Position numbers and translations under genes: made by a program | Shown: positions 1-6,332 of the stretch, piece by piece | Position numbering within the stretch: position 1 is the stretch's first letter | Layout of the letters: every line of letters begins with the position of its first letter | The notes under the pieces: model-generated | Databases searched by the model: none | The model's input: only the letters and a program-made list of their open reading frames with translations | What the model was told of the DNA's origin: nothing | Source: an uncultured Bacteroidota bacterium | GTDB taxonomy: Bacteria > Bacteroidota > Bacteroidia > Flavobacteriales > Flavobacteriaceae | Direction: 5' to 3' | Length of the DNA stretch: 12,355 bases | NCBI GenBank assembly: GCA_903888655.1 | Contig: CAISUR010000451.1 | Location: 1 to 12,355, forward strand

Positions 1-362
1 CTGCCGTTCAAGAATGGAGCGACGCCTTTATGGAAAAAGTTTGGTATGTGTATTTGGTAAACGATTCCGACTACGATCTAGACGGTGTAATGGTGGTTTC
101 TAAAGCCTTTGGAACTCTTGATGGGGAAATGAAAAAAACGTCGCTCTTGCGCCATGCTTTTCCCAATGTGCCTGCAGTTTCTGTGGTAAAAATTGAAATG
201 TTAGAAACAAATGTACTTCGATTGAACAATGAATTTATGGTAACTTATTTTATCGGAAGTACTTTATACGATAAAAAATTCATCTTCCGTGCTCAAACTA
301 TAACACCTGATTATGTAGAAGAAGTGCCTATTTTGTTTGTGGATGGCGTAATTGTGAGGTAG
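1..362 (+). CDS. Conserved hypothetical protein, 5' end outside window
   Basis: The reading frame is open to the left edge: the nine codons before the first ATG (position 30) read AVQEWSDAF, which looks like protein, and there is no promoter or leader before that ATG. I therefore read it as the C-terminal 120 residues of a longer protein. It has no signal peptide or membrane segment in the visible part, and is a mix of short beta-like and charged stretches (for example KVWYVYLVND and VVKIEML). I recognise it as a type of protein of about 150 residues seen in flavobacteria, sometimes named from proximity to phenylalanyl-tRNA synthetase genes, but I cannot give it a function. Its TAG stop directly abuts the stop codon of the convergent small membrane protein gene, so no terminator separates them. 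That it is a real gene is fairly certain; its role is unknown. Confidence 0.75.
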   Translation, partial: AVQEWSDAFMEKVWYVYLVNDSDYDLDGVMVVSKAFGTLDGEMKKTSLLRHAFPNVPAVSVVKIEMLETNVLRLNNEFMVTYFIGSTLYDKKFIFRAQTITPDYVEEVPILFVDGVIVR

Positions 363-587
363 TTAGTTTTTATTAGAGTTTTTTCGTTTTTCTAATTGTT
401 TCCAATTGAAATATCCTAAAAGAAATATTCCCGTTACCAAATAAAAGAAAGCTCTAAGGTATAAATTTGGATTCGAGATTTGTGTTAAAAAAGGTTTTTC
501 TTTTAATTCAAACAAAACGTTGAACAGCGTCATAAAAATTCCCCAAAATCCACCCGTTTTAATTTGATATCTCCATCGTTCACTCAT
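363..587 (-). CDS. Small membrane protein, two predicted helices
   Basis: This 74-residue protein has no family I recognise. Two hydrophobic stretches, about residues 13-28 and 45-60, are separated by a short polar loop (KEKPFLTQISNPN), and the C-terminus is strongly basic (KQLEKRKNSNKN). This suggests a two-pass inner-membrane protein with a cytoplasmic tail. Its ATG begins one base after the gpsA stop (TAAGATG arrangement), so it is very likely co-transcribed with gpsA and translated by coupling. The upstream frameshift in gpsA could therefore reduce its expression. Its stop codon abuts that of the convergent gene at 360-362. The tight placement and clean membrane pattern argue it is real; function is unknown. 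Confidence 0.65.
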   Translation of the reverse strand: MSERWRYQIKTGGFWGIFMTLFNVLFELKEKPFLTQISNPNLYLRAFFYLVTGIFLLGYFNWKQLEKRKNSNKN

Positions 588-588
588 C

Positions 589-1585
589 TTAATCTAATTT
601 TTCAGTTAATTTTTTAAACGTGCTTTTGGCATCTTTTCCCTCGTACAAAATAGCATAAACGGCATCAATTATTGGTGTATTAGCTTTGTATTCTTGATTT
701 AGTTTGTAAGCACTTTTTACGGCATAATAGCCTTCTGCAACCATACTCATTTCCATCATCGCCGATTTAACCGTATAGCCTTTTTCCAATCATGTTTCCG
801 AACATTCTATTTCTAGAAAACACAGAATATCCAGTAACCAATAAATCGCCCAAATAAGCCGAATTATTGATGTTGCGTTTCATTTTGTGTACTTTTCTGA
901 TGAACTTTTTCATCTCCCGAATGGCATTACTCATAATGACCGATTGAAAGTTATCTCCATAACCCAATCCATGGGCAATTCCGGCCGCAATAGCATAAAT
1001 ATTTTTCAACATTGCTGCATATTCAGTTCCGATAATATCGTCAGAAATTTTAGTTTTAATGTAATTTCCAGCCAATACTTTCGCCACAACTTTCGCTTTC
1101 TTTGAATCACCACAAGCAATTGTTAAGTAAGAAAGTCGTTCTAAAGCAACTTCTTCGGCATGACAAGGACCTGTGATAACTCCAATATTTTCAAAAGGAA
1201 TGTCGAATTTTTTATTGAAATGTTCCCCAACAATTAAAAATGTTTCAGGAACAATTCCTTTAATAGCAGAGAAAATAACTTTGTCTTGCAAACTAACCGT
1301 TAGTTTTTCGAGTTCACCACTTAAGAAAGCCGACGGAATAGCAAAAATGATGTAATCGGCATAAGTTACCGCTTCATTAATATCGGAAGTTAGTTTTAGT
1401 TTATTGGTGTCAAATTCAACAGAACTTAAATAATTGGGATTATGTTTATAGGCTTTAATGTGGTCAATTGCCGATTGGTTTCTCATGTACCAAGCAATTT
1501 CATTAAGATTAACACACAACATTTTTGCAATAGCAGTGGCCCAACTTCCGCCACCAATTACTGCAAACTTCGGATTCTGATTCAT
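589..1585 (-). pseudogene. gpsA: Glycerol-3-phosphate dehydrogenase [NAD(P)+], frameshifted
   Basis: GpsA reduces dihydroxyacetone phosphate to sn-glycerol 3-phosphate in the cytoplasm, the backbone for phospholipid synthesis. The N-terminal reading frame (767-1585) has the Rossmann motif GGGSWATA at residues 11-18, SAIKG at 106-110 with Lys109, GPCHAEE at 139-145, the catalytic-region LKN with Lys194, and SRNRMFG at 257-263. After Lys268 the frame reads RLYG and stops. The missing C-terminus (GYTVKSAMMEMSMVAEG and onward) lies in another frame ending at 589. One extra A in an A5 run (T5 on the + strand, 781-785) explains this: without it the gene is 996 nt, 331 residues, the normal family length, with no other defect. 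Because gpsA is usually needed and the rest is intact, a sequencing error is as likely as a true mutation. A small membrane protein gene follows one base downstream. Confidence 0.9.
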
Positions 1586-1605
1586 TAGTAGTTTGTTTGA
1601 TGTAC

Positions 1606-1613
1606 CAAAAATA
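1606..1613 (-). promoter_or_regulatory. Candidate -7 box for gpsA
   Basis: The minus strand reads TATTTTTG, a match to the Bacteroidota -7 consensus TAnnTTTG, about 20 nt upstream of the gpsA ATG. No TTG/TTTG is found at the expected -33 spacing, so this is a weak call made mainly from position. Confidence 0.35.
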
Positions 1614-1805
1614 CTGAAAATTTATTTAAAGCGATGTAATTGCTCCTGTTAATGCTGAGAAAAGAAAAAGTTAGTTAAAAATAAATTTAACTTATTATTA
1701 TGATTTTCAATACAATAACATCGATTTATAGTCGTTTATAGATTATATGATTTCTGTTAGATTGATTTCATGTTATAGGTTAGTTATTAATTTTGTTTTG
1801 GGGTT

Positions 1806-1844
1806 AAAAAAAGGCGTTCAGGAAATATATCTTGAACGCCTTTT
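1806..1844 (-). terminator. Intrinsic terminator of the alcohol dehydrogenase gene
   Basis: A perfect 12-bp inverted repeat (AAAAGGCGTTCA at 1809-1820 and its complement at 1833-1844) with a 12-nt loop is followed on the minus strand by a run of seven T (1812 down to 1806). It lies 56 nt past the stop codon at 1900, in the right direction for that gene. It also insulates gpsA, which begins about 220 bp further on. Confidence 0.85.
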
Positions 1845-1861
1845 GATTATATAGTGTGAGA

Positions 1862-1886
1862 GTCCTTCGGCTACGCTCGGAATGAC
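1862..1886. repeat. GC-rich imperfect dyad, possible dispersed repeat
   Basis: This 25-bp element contains CTTCGGCTACGCTCGGAATG. It is about 56 percent G+C inside a very AT-rich gap. Its outer parts pair as GTCnTTCnG with CnGAAnGAC (7 of the outer 9 positions). Sequences of this kind (a form of TCATTCCGAGCG..CGAAG) occur as many-copy intergenic elements in other bacteria; that it is repeated in this genome is inference, since only one copy is in the window. Confidence 0.45.
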
Positions 1887-1899
1887 ATAATCACTTTAA

Positions 1900-3066
1900 T
1901 TAGTAACTCATTTCCACAATTTCTCTCACTTTTTCTAAAGTGATATTTTGTTTTTCTCCCAAACCTTTCCAGCCTCTTTCTTCAAAACGATTTACAATAA
2001 AATCGGCTGTTTTTTCAATGTTTTCGGCGTTTTCAGAAATTTTAGTTTTCATTCCCATAGTATGAAAAAATTCAATGGTTTTTTCAATCGCTTTGTGCGC
2101 GATTTCTTCAGTAGAATTCCCAGTAATATTCCAAACACGTTCACCATATTGTGCCAATTTATCTTTTTTAGTTTCAAACATTACTTTGTACAAATTAGGA
2201 CCAATGATGGCTAAAGTTCTGGCATGGTCAATTTCGTATAAAGCTGTTAATTCGTGACCAATCATGTGGGTTGCCCAATCGCTTGGAACCCCTTTTTGAA
2301 TCAATCCATTTAGTGCCATTGTCGCGCTCCAAACAAAGTTAGAAGCCAATTTATAATCACTTGGATTTTCAACTACACTAGGTCCAACCTCAATTAAGGT
2401 TTTCAAAATACTTTCTGAAAATCGATCTTGTAATATGGCGTCGTGTTTGAACGTTAAATATTGTTCCATTACATGAGTAAACGCATCAACTACACCGTTT
2501 TGTAATTGACGTTTTGGCAATGACGTAATGACGGTTGGATCTACAATTGAGAATTTCGGGAACAAAGCGCTTCCGCCTAAAGTCAATTTTTCATGAGTTG
2601 CTTCAATGGTTACTACGGCTCCCGAATTCATTTCAGAACCTGTTGCTGGTAGGGTTAATACCGTTCCAAATGGAATCACCTTGGATACATCTGTAAACAG
2701 AATTCTATTTCGTAGAATATCTGCTGCATCGCCTTCAAATTTTACAGCTGCCGAAATAAATTTTACGCCATCAATAACGCTTCCGCCACCAATAGCCAAG
2801 ATAAAATCGATTTTTTGTTCGCGAATAATTTGAACGGCTTTCATCAGCGTTTCAAATCTCGGATTGGGTTCGATGCCACCAAATTCAATGATTTCAAAAC
2901 CAGAAAGTGCCGTTTTCACCTGATTGTGAACGCCATTTTTAAAGATGCTTCCGCCACCATAAGCTAGTAATACTTTAGCTCCTTTTGGAACCAATGTAGA
3001 AAGTTTTTCCGTTTGTCCTCTGCCAAAAACATAATTGACCGGATTGTATAATTCGAAATTGTTCAT
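1900..3066 (-). CDS. Iron-type alcohol dehydrogenase, YqhD/BdhA-like
   Basis: This 388-residue protein belongs to the iron-activated (group III) alcohol dehydrogenases, closest by eye to E. coli YqhD and clostridial butanol dehydrogenases, which use NADPH to reduce a broad range of aldehydes. The N-terminal nucleotide-binding domain carries YGGGS at 36-40 and GGGSVIDG at 93-100. The metal-binding alpha-helical domain has Asp194 and His198 (VVDAFTH), His267 (WATH) and His281 (IDHARTLA), the same four positions as in YqhD, so it should be active. The metal in this family may be zinc or iron. It appears to be a single-gene unit, with a -7 box about 20 nt upstream and a strong terminator downstream. 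A role in detoxifying short-chain or lipid-peroxidation aldehydes is likely by analogy with YqhD; the true substrate is not visible. The start at the MNNFELYNP ATG matches the family's N-terminus. Confidence 0.92.
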   Translation of the reverse strand: MNNFELYNPVNYVFGRGQTEKLSTLVPKGAKVLLAYGGGSIFKNGVHNQVKTALSGFEIIEFGGIEPNPRFETLMKAVQIIREQKIDFILAIGGGSVIDGVKFISAAVKFEGDAADILRNRILFTDVSKVIPFGTVLTLPATGSEMNSGAVVTIEATHEKLTLGGSALFPKFSIVDPTVITSLPKRQLQNGVVDAFTHVMEQYLTFKHDAILQDRFSESILKTLIEVGPSVVENPSDYKLASNFVWSATMALNGLIQKGVPSDWATHMIGHELTALYEIDHARTLAIIGPNLYKVMFETKKDKLAQYGERVWNITGNSTEEIAHKAIEKTIEFFHTMGMKTKISENAENIEKTADFIVNRFEERGWKGLGEKQNITLEKVREIVEMSY

Positions 3067-3085
3067 AATAAAATTATTTAGAGTA

Positions 3086-3093
3086 CAAATTTA
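3086..3093 (-). promoter_or_regulatory. Candidate -7 box for the alcohol dehydrogenase
   Basis: The minus strand reads TAAATTTG, matching TAnnTTTG, and would place transcription start about 13 nt upstream of the ATG. No good -33 element is visible, so activator dependence or a false match are both possible. Confidence 0.4.
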
Positions 3094-3316
3094 CGAAACG
3101 GCTGAACGCACTAGTGGTAAAGTATTGTTAAGGTTATTTTTTTAAGAAATTATTTCAATTAATGCTATGGTATTGACAAATTGAAATTGCAAAACACAAA
3201 CAACAATTACAAAAGCTGTAATTTTTAATTAAATTTGTTTTAATGTCTATTTATAAGATCAACCTAAGAAAGTAGTAGACAAAATTGCAAGTATAATCAA
3301 ATATTTAAGTTTTAAT

Positions 3317-4051
3317 CTACTTATACTCCTCCAATTGTTTCAAAATCACTTCTCGAGTTTGTTCTCTCAACTCTTTTTTATCATCCAATGTTTTTCCTTT
3401 GGTTTCAATAAAGTGATGTACTTTTGCTCGCAATAAACCAGGACTTCCACTAAAAAAAGTGTATGACATTCTTTTTTTATTATCTCCAAATGTAATCGGT
3501 ACAATTGGTATTTGATGTTCGATTGCTAACCTAAAAGCACCGTCTTTAAACTCATCTAAAACAATAGATTCATCAGGTACACCTCCTTCTGGGAAAATGC
3601 AAATACTCATGCCTTGTTTCAGTCTTTTTTGCGCTCTTTCGTATACTTCATGACGGCTTTTTGGACTGCTTCTATCAACCAAAATACAAGTCCTTTTATA
3701 GAAAAAACCAAATAACGGAATTTTTGCCAATTCCTTTTTACCTACAAAAACAAAGGGATTTCTGGTGACCGCTAACATAAGCATAATGTCTAACATCGAG
3801 GTGTGATTGGCTGTGAGCATATAACTTTTCCCTGCTTCCAATTCTTGCTCTCGTTCAATTTTATAATGACATCCCAATCCTAAGAGAATGCCTCGTCCCC
3901 AAATTCGCGCCATAACAAAAAAATAAGGATACCATTCTTCTTTAAGTATGGAAATTACCAAAAATGGAAGCATTATAATGATAAAGAATCCCATCAAAAT
4001 ATAAAACCAAACCCGCCAAAGAATCCAAAAAAGACATTTTATTATTCTCAT
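3317..4051 (-). CDS. plsC: 1-acyl-sn-glycerol-3-phosphate acyltransferase
   Basis: PlsC transfers an acyl chain to the sn-2 position of lysophosphatidic acid, giving phosphatidic acid, at the cytoplasmic face of the inner membrane. With the start at 4051 the protein has 244 residues. It has a long hydrophobic N-terminal segment (about 6-37), the catalytic HX4D motif NHTSMLDI with His83 and Asp88, GKKELAKIPLFG at 104-115, and the substrate-binding FPEGG at 153-157. An in-frame ATG at 4108 would add 19 residues (MAKLILC...), but that extension overlaps the candidate trpS -7 box and is unlike the family N-terminus, so I prefer MRIIKCLFWI. It is divergent from trpS. It shares the phosphatidate pathway with gpsA in the same window, though not an operon. 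No terminator is visible in the 250 bp downstream. The family call is secure; acyl-donor choice is not visible. Confidence 0.9.
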   Translation of the reverse strand: MRIIKCLFWILWRVWFYILMGFFIIIMLPFLVISILKEEWYPYFFVMARIWGRGILLGLGCHYKIEREQELEAGKSYMLTANHTSMLDIMLMLAVTRNPFVFVGKKELAKIPLFGFFYKRTCILVDRSSPKSRHEVYERAQKRLKQGMSICIFPEGGVPDESIVLDEFKDGAFRLAIEHQIPIVPITFGDNKKRMSYTFFSGSPGLLRAKVHHFIETKGKTLDDKKELREQTREVILKQLEEYK

Positions 4052-4056
4052 AGTGT

Positions 4057-4064
4057 CAAAAATA
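4057..4064 (-). promoter_or_regulatory. Candidate -7 box for plsC
   Basis: The minus strand reads TATTTTTG (TAnnTTTG) only 5 nt before the ATG at 4051. A TTTG at 4092-4089 lies 24 nt upstream of it, slightly beyond the usual spacing. If used, the plsC mRNA would be nearly leaderless and the longer start at 4108 would not be transcribed. Confidence 0.4.
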
Positions 4065-4096
4065 AGGAATAGTATGCAATTTTTAATACAAAGGAT

Positions 4097-4104
4097 TAAC
4101 TTTG
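4097..4104 (+). promoter_or_regulatory. Candidate -7 box for trpS
   Basis: TAACTTTG matches TAnnTTTG and would start transcription near 4111, a leader of about 34 nt before the trpS ATG. No clear -33 TTG is seen. It lies back-to-back with the plsC box (4057-4064), so the two promoters would share about 40 bp. Confidence 0.4.
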
Positions 4105-4144
4105 CCATAAATAAAATTAGATACTGAAATTAATTCAGCATATT

Positions 4145-5116
4145 ATGGCAAAAATACTCACAGGCGTTCAAAGTACAGGCACACCTCATTTAGGAAACTT
4201 ATTAGGTGCCATTATTCCTGCTATAGAATTATCAAACAATCCGACAAATCAATCGTTTTTGTTTATTGCTGATTTACATTCCATTACCCAAATTAAAGAA
4301 GGTGAAACATTAAGAACTAATACTTATAGCACTGCTGCTGCATGGTTAGCGTGTGGATTAGATATTAATAAAGTGACTTTTTATCGTCAAAGTGATGTGC
4401 CACAAACTGCCGAATTATCTTGGTATTTAAGTTGTTTTTTTCCGTTTCAACGATTGACTTTGGCACATTCTTTCAAAGATAAAGCCGATCGATTAGAAGA
4501 TGTAAACGCTGGGTTATTTACCTATCCAATGTTGATGGCGGCAGATATATTATTGTATGATGCTGAATTTGTTCCTGTTGGTAAAGATCAAATGCAACAT
4601 ATAGAAATTACTCGTGATGTAGCGTCACGCTTCAATCATCAAATGGGCGAAACATTTGTAATTCCTGAAGGAACCGTTCAAGAAGAAACCATGTATGTTC
4701 CGGGTACTGATGGTTTTAAAATGAGTAAATCTCGTGGAAATCTTATCAATATTTTTATCGATGATAAAACATTACGCAAACAAATAATGACTATTGAAAG
4801 CGACAGTACACCATTAGAAGAACCTAAAAATCCAGATACCTGTAAGATATTTGCCATTTATAAATTAGTAGCTAATGAGGATCAAATTACTGTAATGAGG
4901 CAAAATTATTTAGGAGGAAATTATGGTTATGGTCATGCCAAACAGGCTCTTTTTGAATTGATTTGTGAAAAATTTAAAAAAGAAAGAGAACAATATAACT
5001 ATTACATGAGCCATCTAGATGAAGTAGATGTTTTATTAAAAGAAGGAGCTGCAAAAGCGCATCATGTAGCTAATGAGGTTTTGAATAGAGTTCGTGTGAA
5101 ACTAGGTTTTAATTAA
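4145..5116 (+). CDS. trpS: Tryptophan-tRNA ligase
   Basis: TrpS charges tRNA-Trp with tryptophan using ATP, in the cytoplasm, and is a class I aminoacyl-tRNA synthetase working as a dimer. The 323-residue protein starts with the class I fold: TGTPHLGN at 11-18 is the HIGH-type motif, PVGKDQMQH at 144-152 is the family's ATP/tryptophan pocket segment, and KMSKS is exact at 192-196. The length fits bacterial TrpS. It is transcribed alone, divergently from plsC, and its stop codon overlaps that of dprA by 4 bp (5113-5116), so there is no room for a conventional terminator and readthrough would be antisense to dprA. No T-box or trp leader is seen in the roughly 34-nt leader. All key residues are present and the call is secure. 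Confidence 0.97.
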   Translation: MAKILTGVQSTGTPHLGNLLGAIIPAIELSNNPTNQSFLFIADLHSITQIKEGETLRTNTYSTAAAWLACGLDINKVTFYRQSDVPQTAELSWYLSCFFPFQRLTLAHSFKDKADRLEDVNAGLFTYPMLMAADILLYDAEFVPVGKDQMQHIEITRDVASRFNHQMGETFVIPEGTVQEETMYVPGTDGFKMSKSRGNLINIFIDDKTLRKQIMTIESDSTPLEEPKNPDTCKIFAIYKLVANEDQITVMRQNYLGGNYGYGHAKQALFELICEKFKKEREQYNYYMSHLDEVDVLLKEGAAKAHHVANEVLNRVRVKLGFN

Positions 5117-6216
5117 ACCACTTCAAATTTTTTTCCTGGTAATGGGCGAATGATTCCTTTTAATTCCATATTTACTAAAATAGATGAAATTCTAAAAACT
5201 GGAAAACCACATTCTAGAGCAATTGTGTCTAATTCTTGTTTGCCTTTTGGTTGAAGATAATCATAAATCTTTTGCTCATCATCATCCAATGAAATGAACA
5301 GTTTTTTTTGAATAACTTTTTCCTCCTTTTGATGTAATTCCCAGTTGAGAATATAAATTAAATCGGCGGCTGAGGTTAACAAATTAGCGCGTTGAGTTTT
5401 AATTAAATTATTACAGCCTTGACTAAATTTATCCGTTGTTCTTCCCGGTACTGCAAAGACATCCCGATTATAGTCGTTAGCCAAATTAGCTGTAATTAAG
5501 GAACCTCCTTTTTCGGCACTTTCAATCACAATTGTGGCTTCGCTCATACCGGCAACGATGCGGTTTCGTTTCACAAAATTTTCTTTTTCAGGATTAGAGG
5601 TGCTCCAAAATTCTGTAAGAAATCCACCATTTTCTTCCATTTTTGCGACATATTTTTTATGAACTTTAGGATACACCTGATTCAATCCATGAGCAATAAC
5701 TCCAATCGTTTGAAGATTGTTATCCATTGCTGCTTTGTGAGCAGTAATATCAACTCCATAAGCAAATCCGCTAACGATTATTGGATTTAAAGGCGCTAAA
5801 TCTTCAATTAACTTCCTACAAAATTCAGTGCCTTGTGAGGTTATTTCCCGCGTTCCAACGATACTAATTATTTTTCTCTGATTCAAATTCATAGATCCCG
5901 AAGCAAATAGCAAAACTGGCGCATCAATGCATTGTTTCAGTCGATTTGGATAATTTTCATCTTGATAATGCCATAATTGAATAGCATTATCTTGAATAAA
6001 CTTCAATTCTGATTCTGCCAATTTAAATACCGATTTGTCTTTCAGATTTTTGATTAAAACATCTCCAACACCATCAATAGATGATAAAATTGACGCTTTT
6101 GTTTTGAAAATTTTTTCTGCAGATCCGCAATGATTTAGTAATTTTTTGGCAACAATATCGCCGACTCCCTCAATTTTTAATAGGGCTAACAAGTGTAGTA
6201 ATTCAGTATCGTTCAT
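5113..6216 (-). CDS. dprA: DNA-processing protein DprA
   Basis: DprA (Smf) binds incoming single-stranded DNA in the cytoplasm and loads RecA during natural transformation; it is also kept by many species with no known competence. The 367-residue protein has an N-terminal helix-hairpin-helix-like region (LLALLKIEGVGDIVAKKLL, about 10-28). The Rossmann-like core carries GTRE at 121-124, SGFAYGVDITAH at 149-160, GLNQVYP at 177-183, KRNRIVAG at 206-213, EKGGSL at 225-230 and FAVPGR at 254-259. A C-terminal winged-helix domain (about 300-367) is of the kind found in longer DprA proteins. All core motifs are intact. It has a well-formed promoter (6251-6282), shares its upstream region with the divergent HU/SPOR gene, and converges on trpS with a 4-bp overlap. 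No other competence gene is in the window. Confidence 0.95.
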   Translation of the reverse strand: MNDTELLHLLALLKIEGVGDIVAKKLLNHCGSAEKIFKTKASILSSIDGVGDVLIKNLKDKSVFKLAESELKFIQDNAIQLWHYQDENYPNRLKQCIDAPVLLFASGSMNLNQRKIISIVGTREITSQGTEFCRKLIEDLAPLNPIIVSGFAYGVDITAHKAAMDNNLQTIGVIAHGLNQVYPKVHKKYVAKMEENGGFLTEFWSTSNPEKENFVKRNRIVAGMSEATIVIESAEKGGSLITANLANDYNRDVFAVPGRTTDKFSQGCNNLIKTQRANLLTSAADLIYILNWELHQKEEKVIQKKLFISLDDDEQKIYDYLQPKGKQELDTIALECGFPVFRISSILVNMELKGIIRPLPGKKFEVV

Positions 6217-6250
6217 TACAAAAATCGGTATGGTGTATACAATAGAAGTT

Positions 6251-6282
6251 CAAAAGTAGTAAGAATTAAAATTGTTAACAAA
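6251..6282 (-). promoter_or_regulatory. Promoter of dprA
   Basis: On the minus strand a TTTG (6282-6279) is followed after 20 nt by TACTTTTG (6258-6251), an excellent fit to the Bacteroidota -33/-7 pattern. Transcription would start near 6244, giving a leader of about 28 nt. Confidence 0.65.
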
Positions 6283-6289
6283 GTTTGTT
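6277..6289. promoter_or_regulatory. Perfect palindrome between divergent promoters
   Basis: AACAAA-G-TTTGTT is a 13-bp perfect dyad. It covers the -33 element of dprA and ends 8 bp before the -33 element of the HU/SPOR gene. The position would suit an operator acting on one or both promoters. It is AT-rich, so chance is possible. Confidence 0.35.
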
Positions 6290-6297
6290 GATAAAAT

Positions 6298-6327
6298 TTT
6301 GTAATAACTATTAAATAATTAATTTTG
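6298..6327 (+). promoter_or_regulatory. Promoter of the HU/SPOR gene
   Basis: TTTG (6298-6301), an 18-nt spacer and TAATTTTG (6320-6327) fit the Bacteroidota consensus well. The predicted start is at about 6334, at the ATG itself (6333), so the mRNA would be leaderless or nearly so. Confidence 0.6.
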
Positions 6328-6332
6328 TCAAT

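Larger units (their letters stand above)
1586..1899. other. 314-bp intergenic region between adh and gpsA
   Basis: No open reading frame or RNA gene is apparent. From the gpsA side it holds a -7 box (1606-1613), about 190 bp of very AT-rich sequence without clear structure apart from a short tandem-like repeat (tttatag twice near 1718-1741), then the intrinsic terminator of the alcohol dehydrogenase gene (1806-1844) and a GC-rich repeat-like element (1862-1886). Confidence 0.6.

Noticed and set aside
887..1355. Two + strand open frames (887-1105 and 1173-1355) within gpsA
   Set aside because: They are antisense shadows of a gene with clear GpsA motifs and are rich in residues expected from reversed coding sequence.
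1788..1795. + strand TAATTTTG box with a TTG 23 nt upstream
   Set aside because: A transcript from here would run at once into the terminator stem at 1809-1844 and then antisense to the alcohol dehydrogenase; such boxes are frequent by chance in this base composition.
1948..2833. Three + strand open frames inside the alcohol dehydrogenase gene
   Set aside because: All are antisense to a complete 388-residue enzyme with intact metal ligands, and none has a promoter or a family resemblance.
3205..3226. Hairpin AATTACA/TGTAATT with a T run, looking like a + strand terminator
   Set aside because: There is no + strand gene before it, the stem is nearly all A-T, and on the minus strand, where plsC would need it, no U tract follows.
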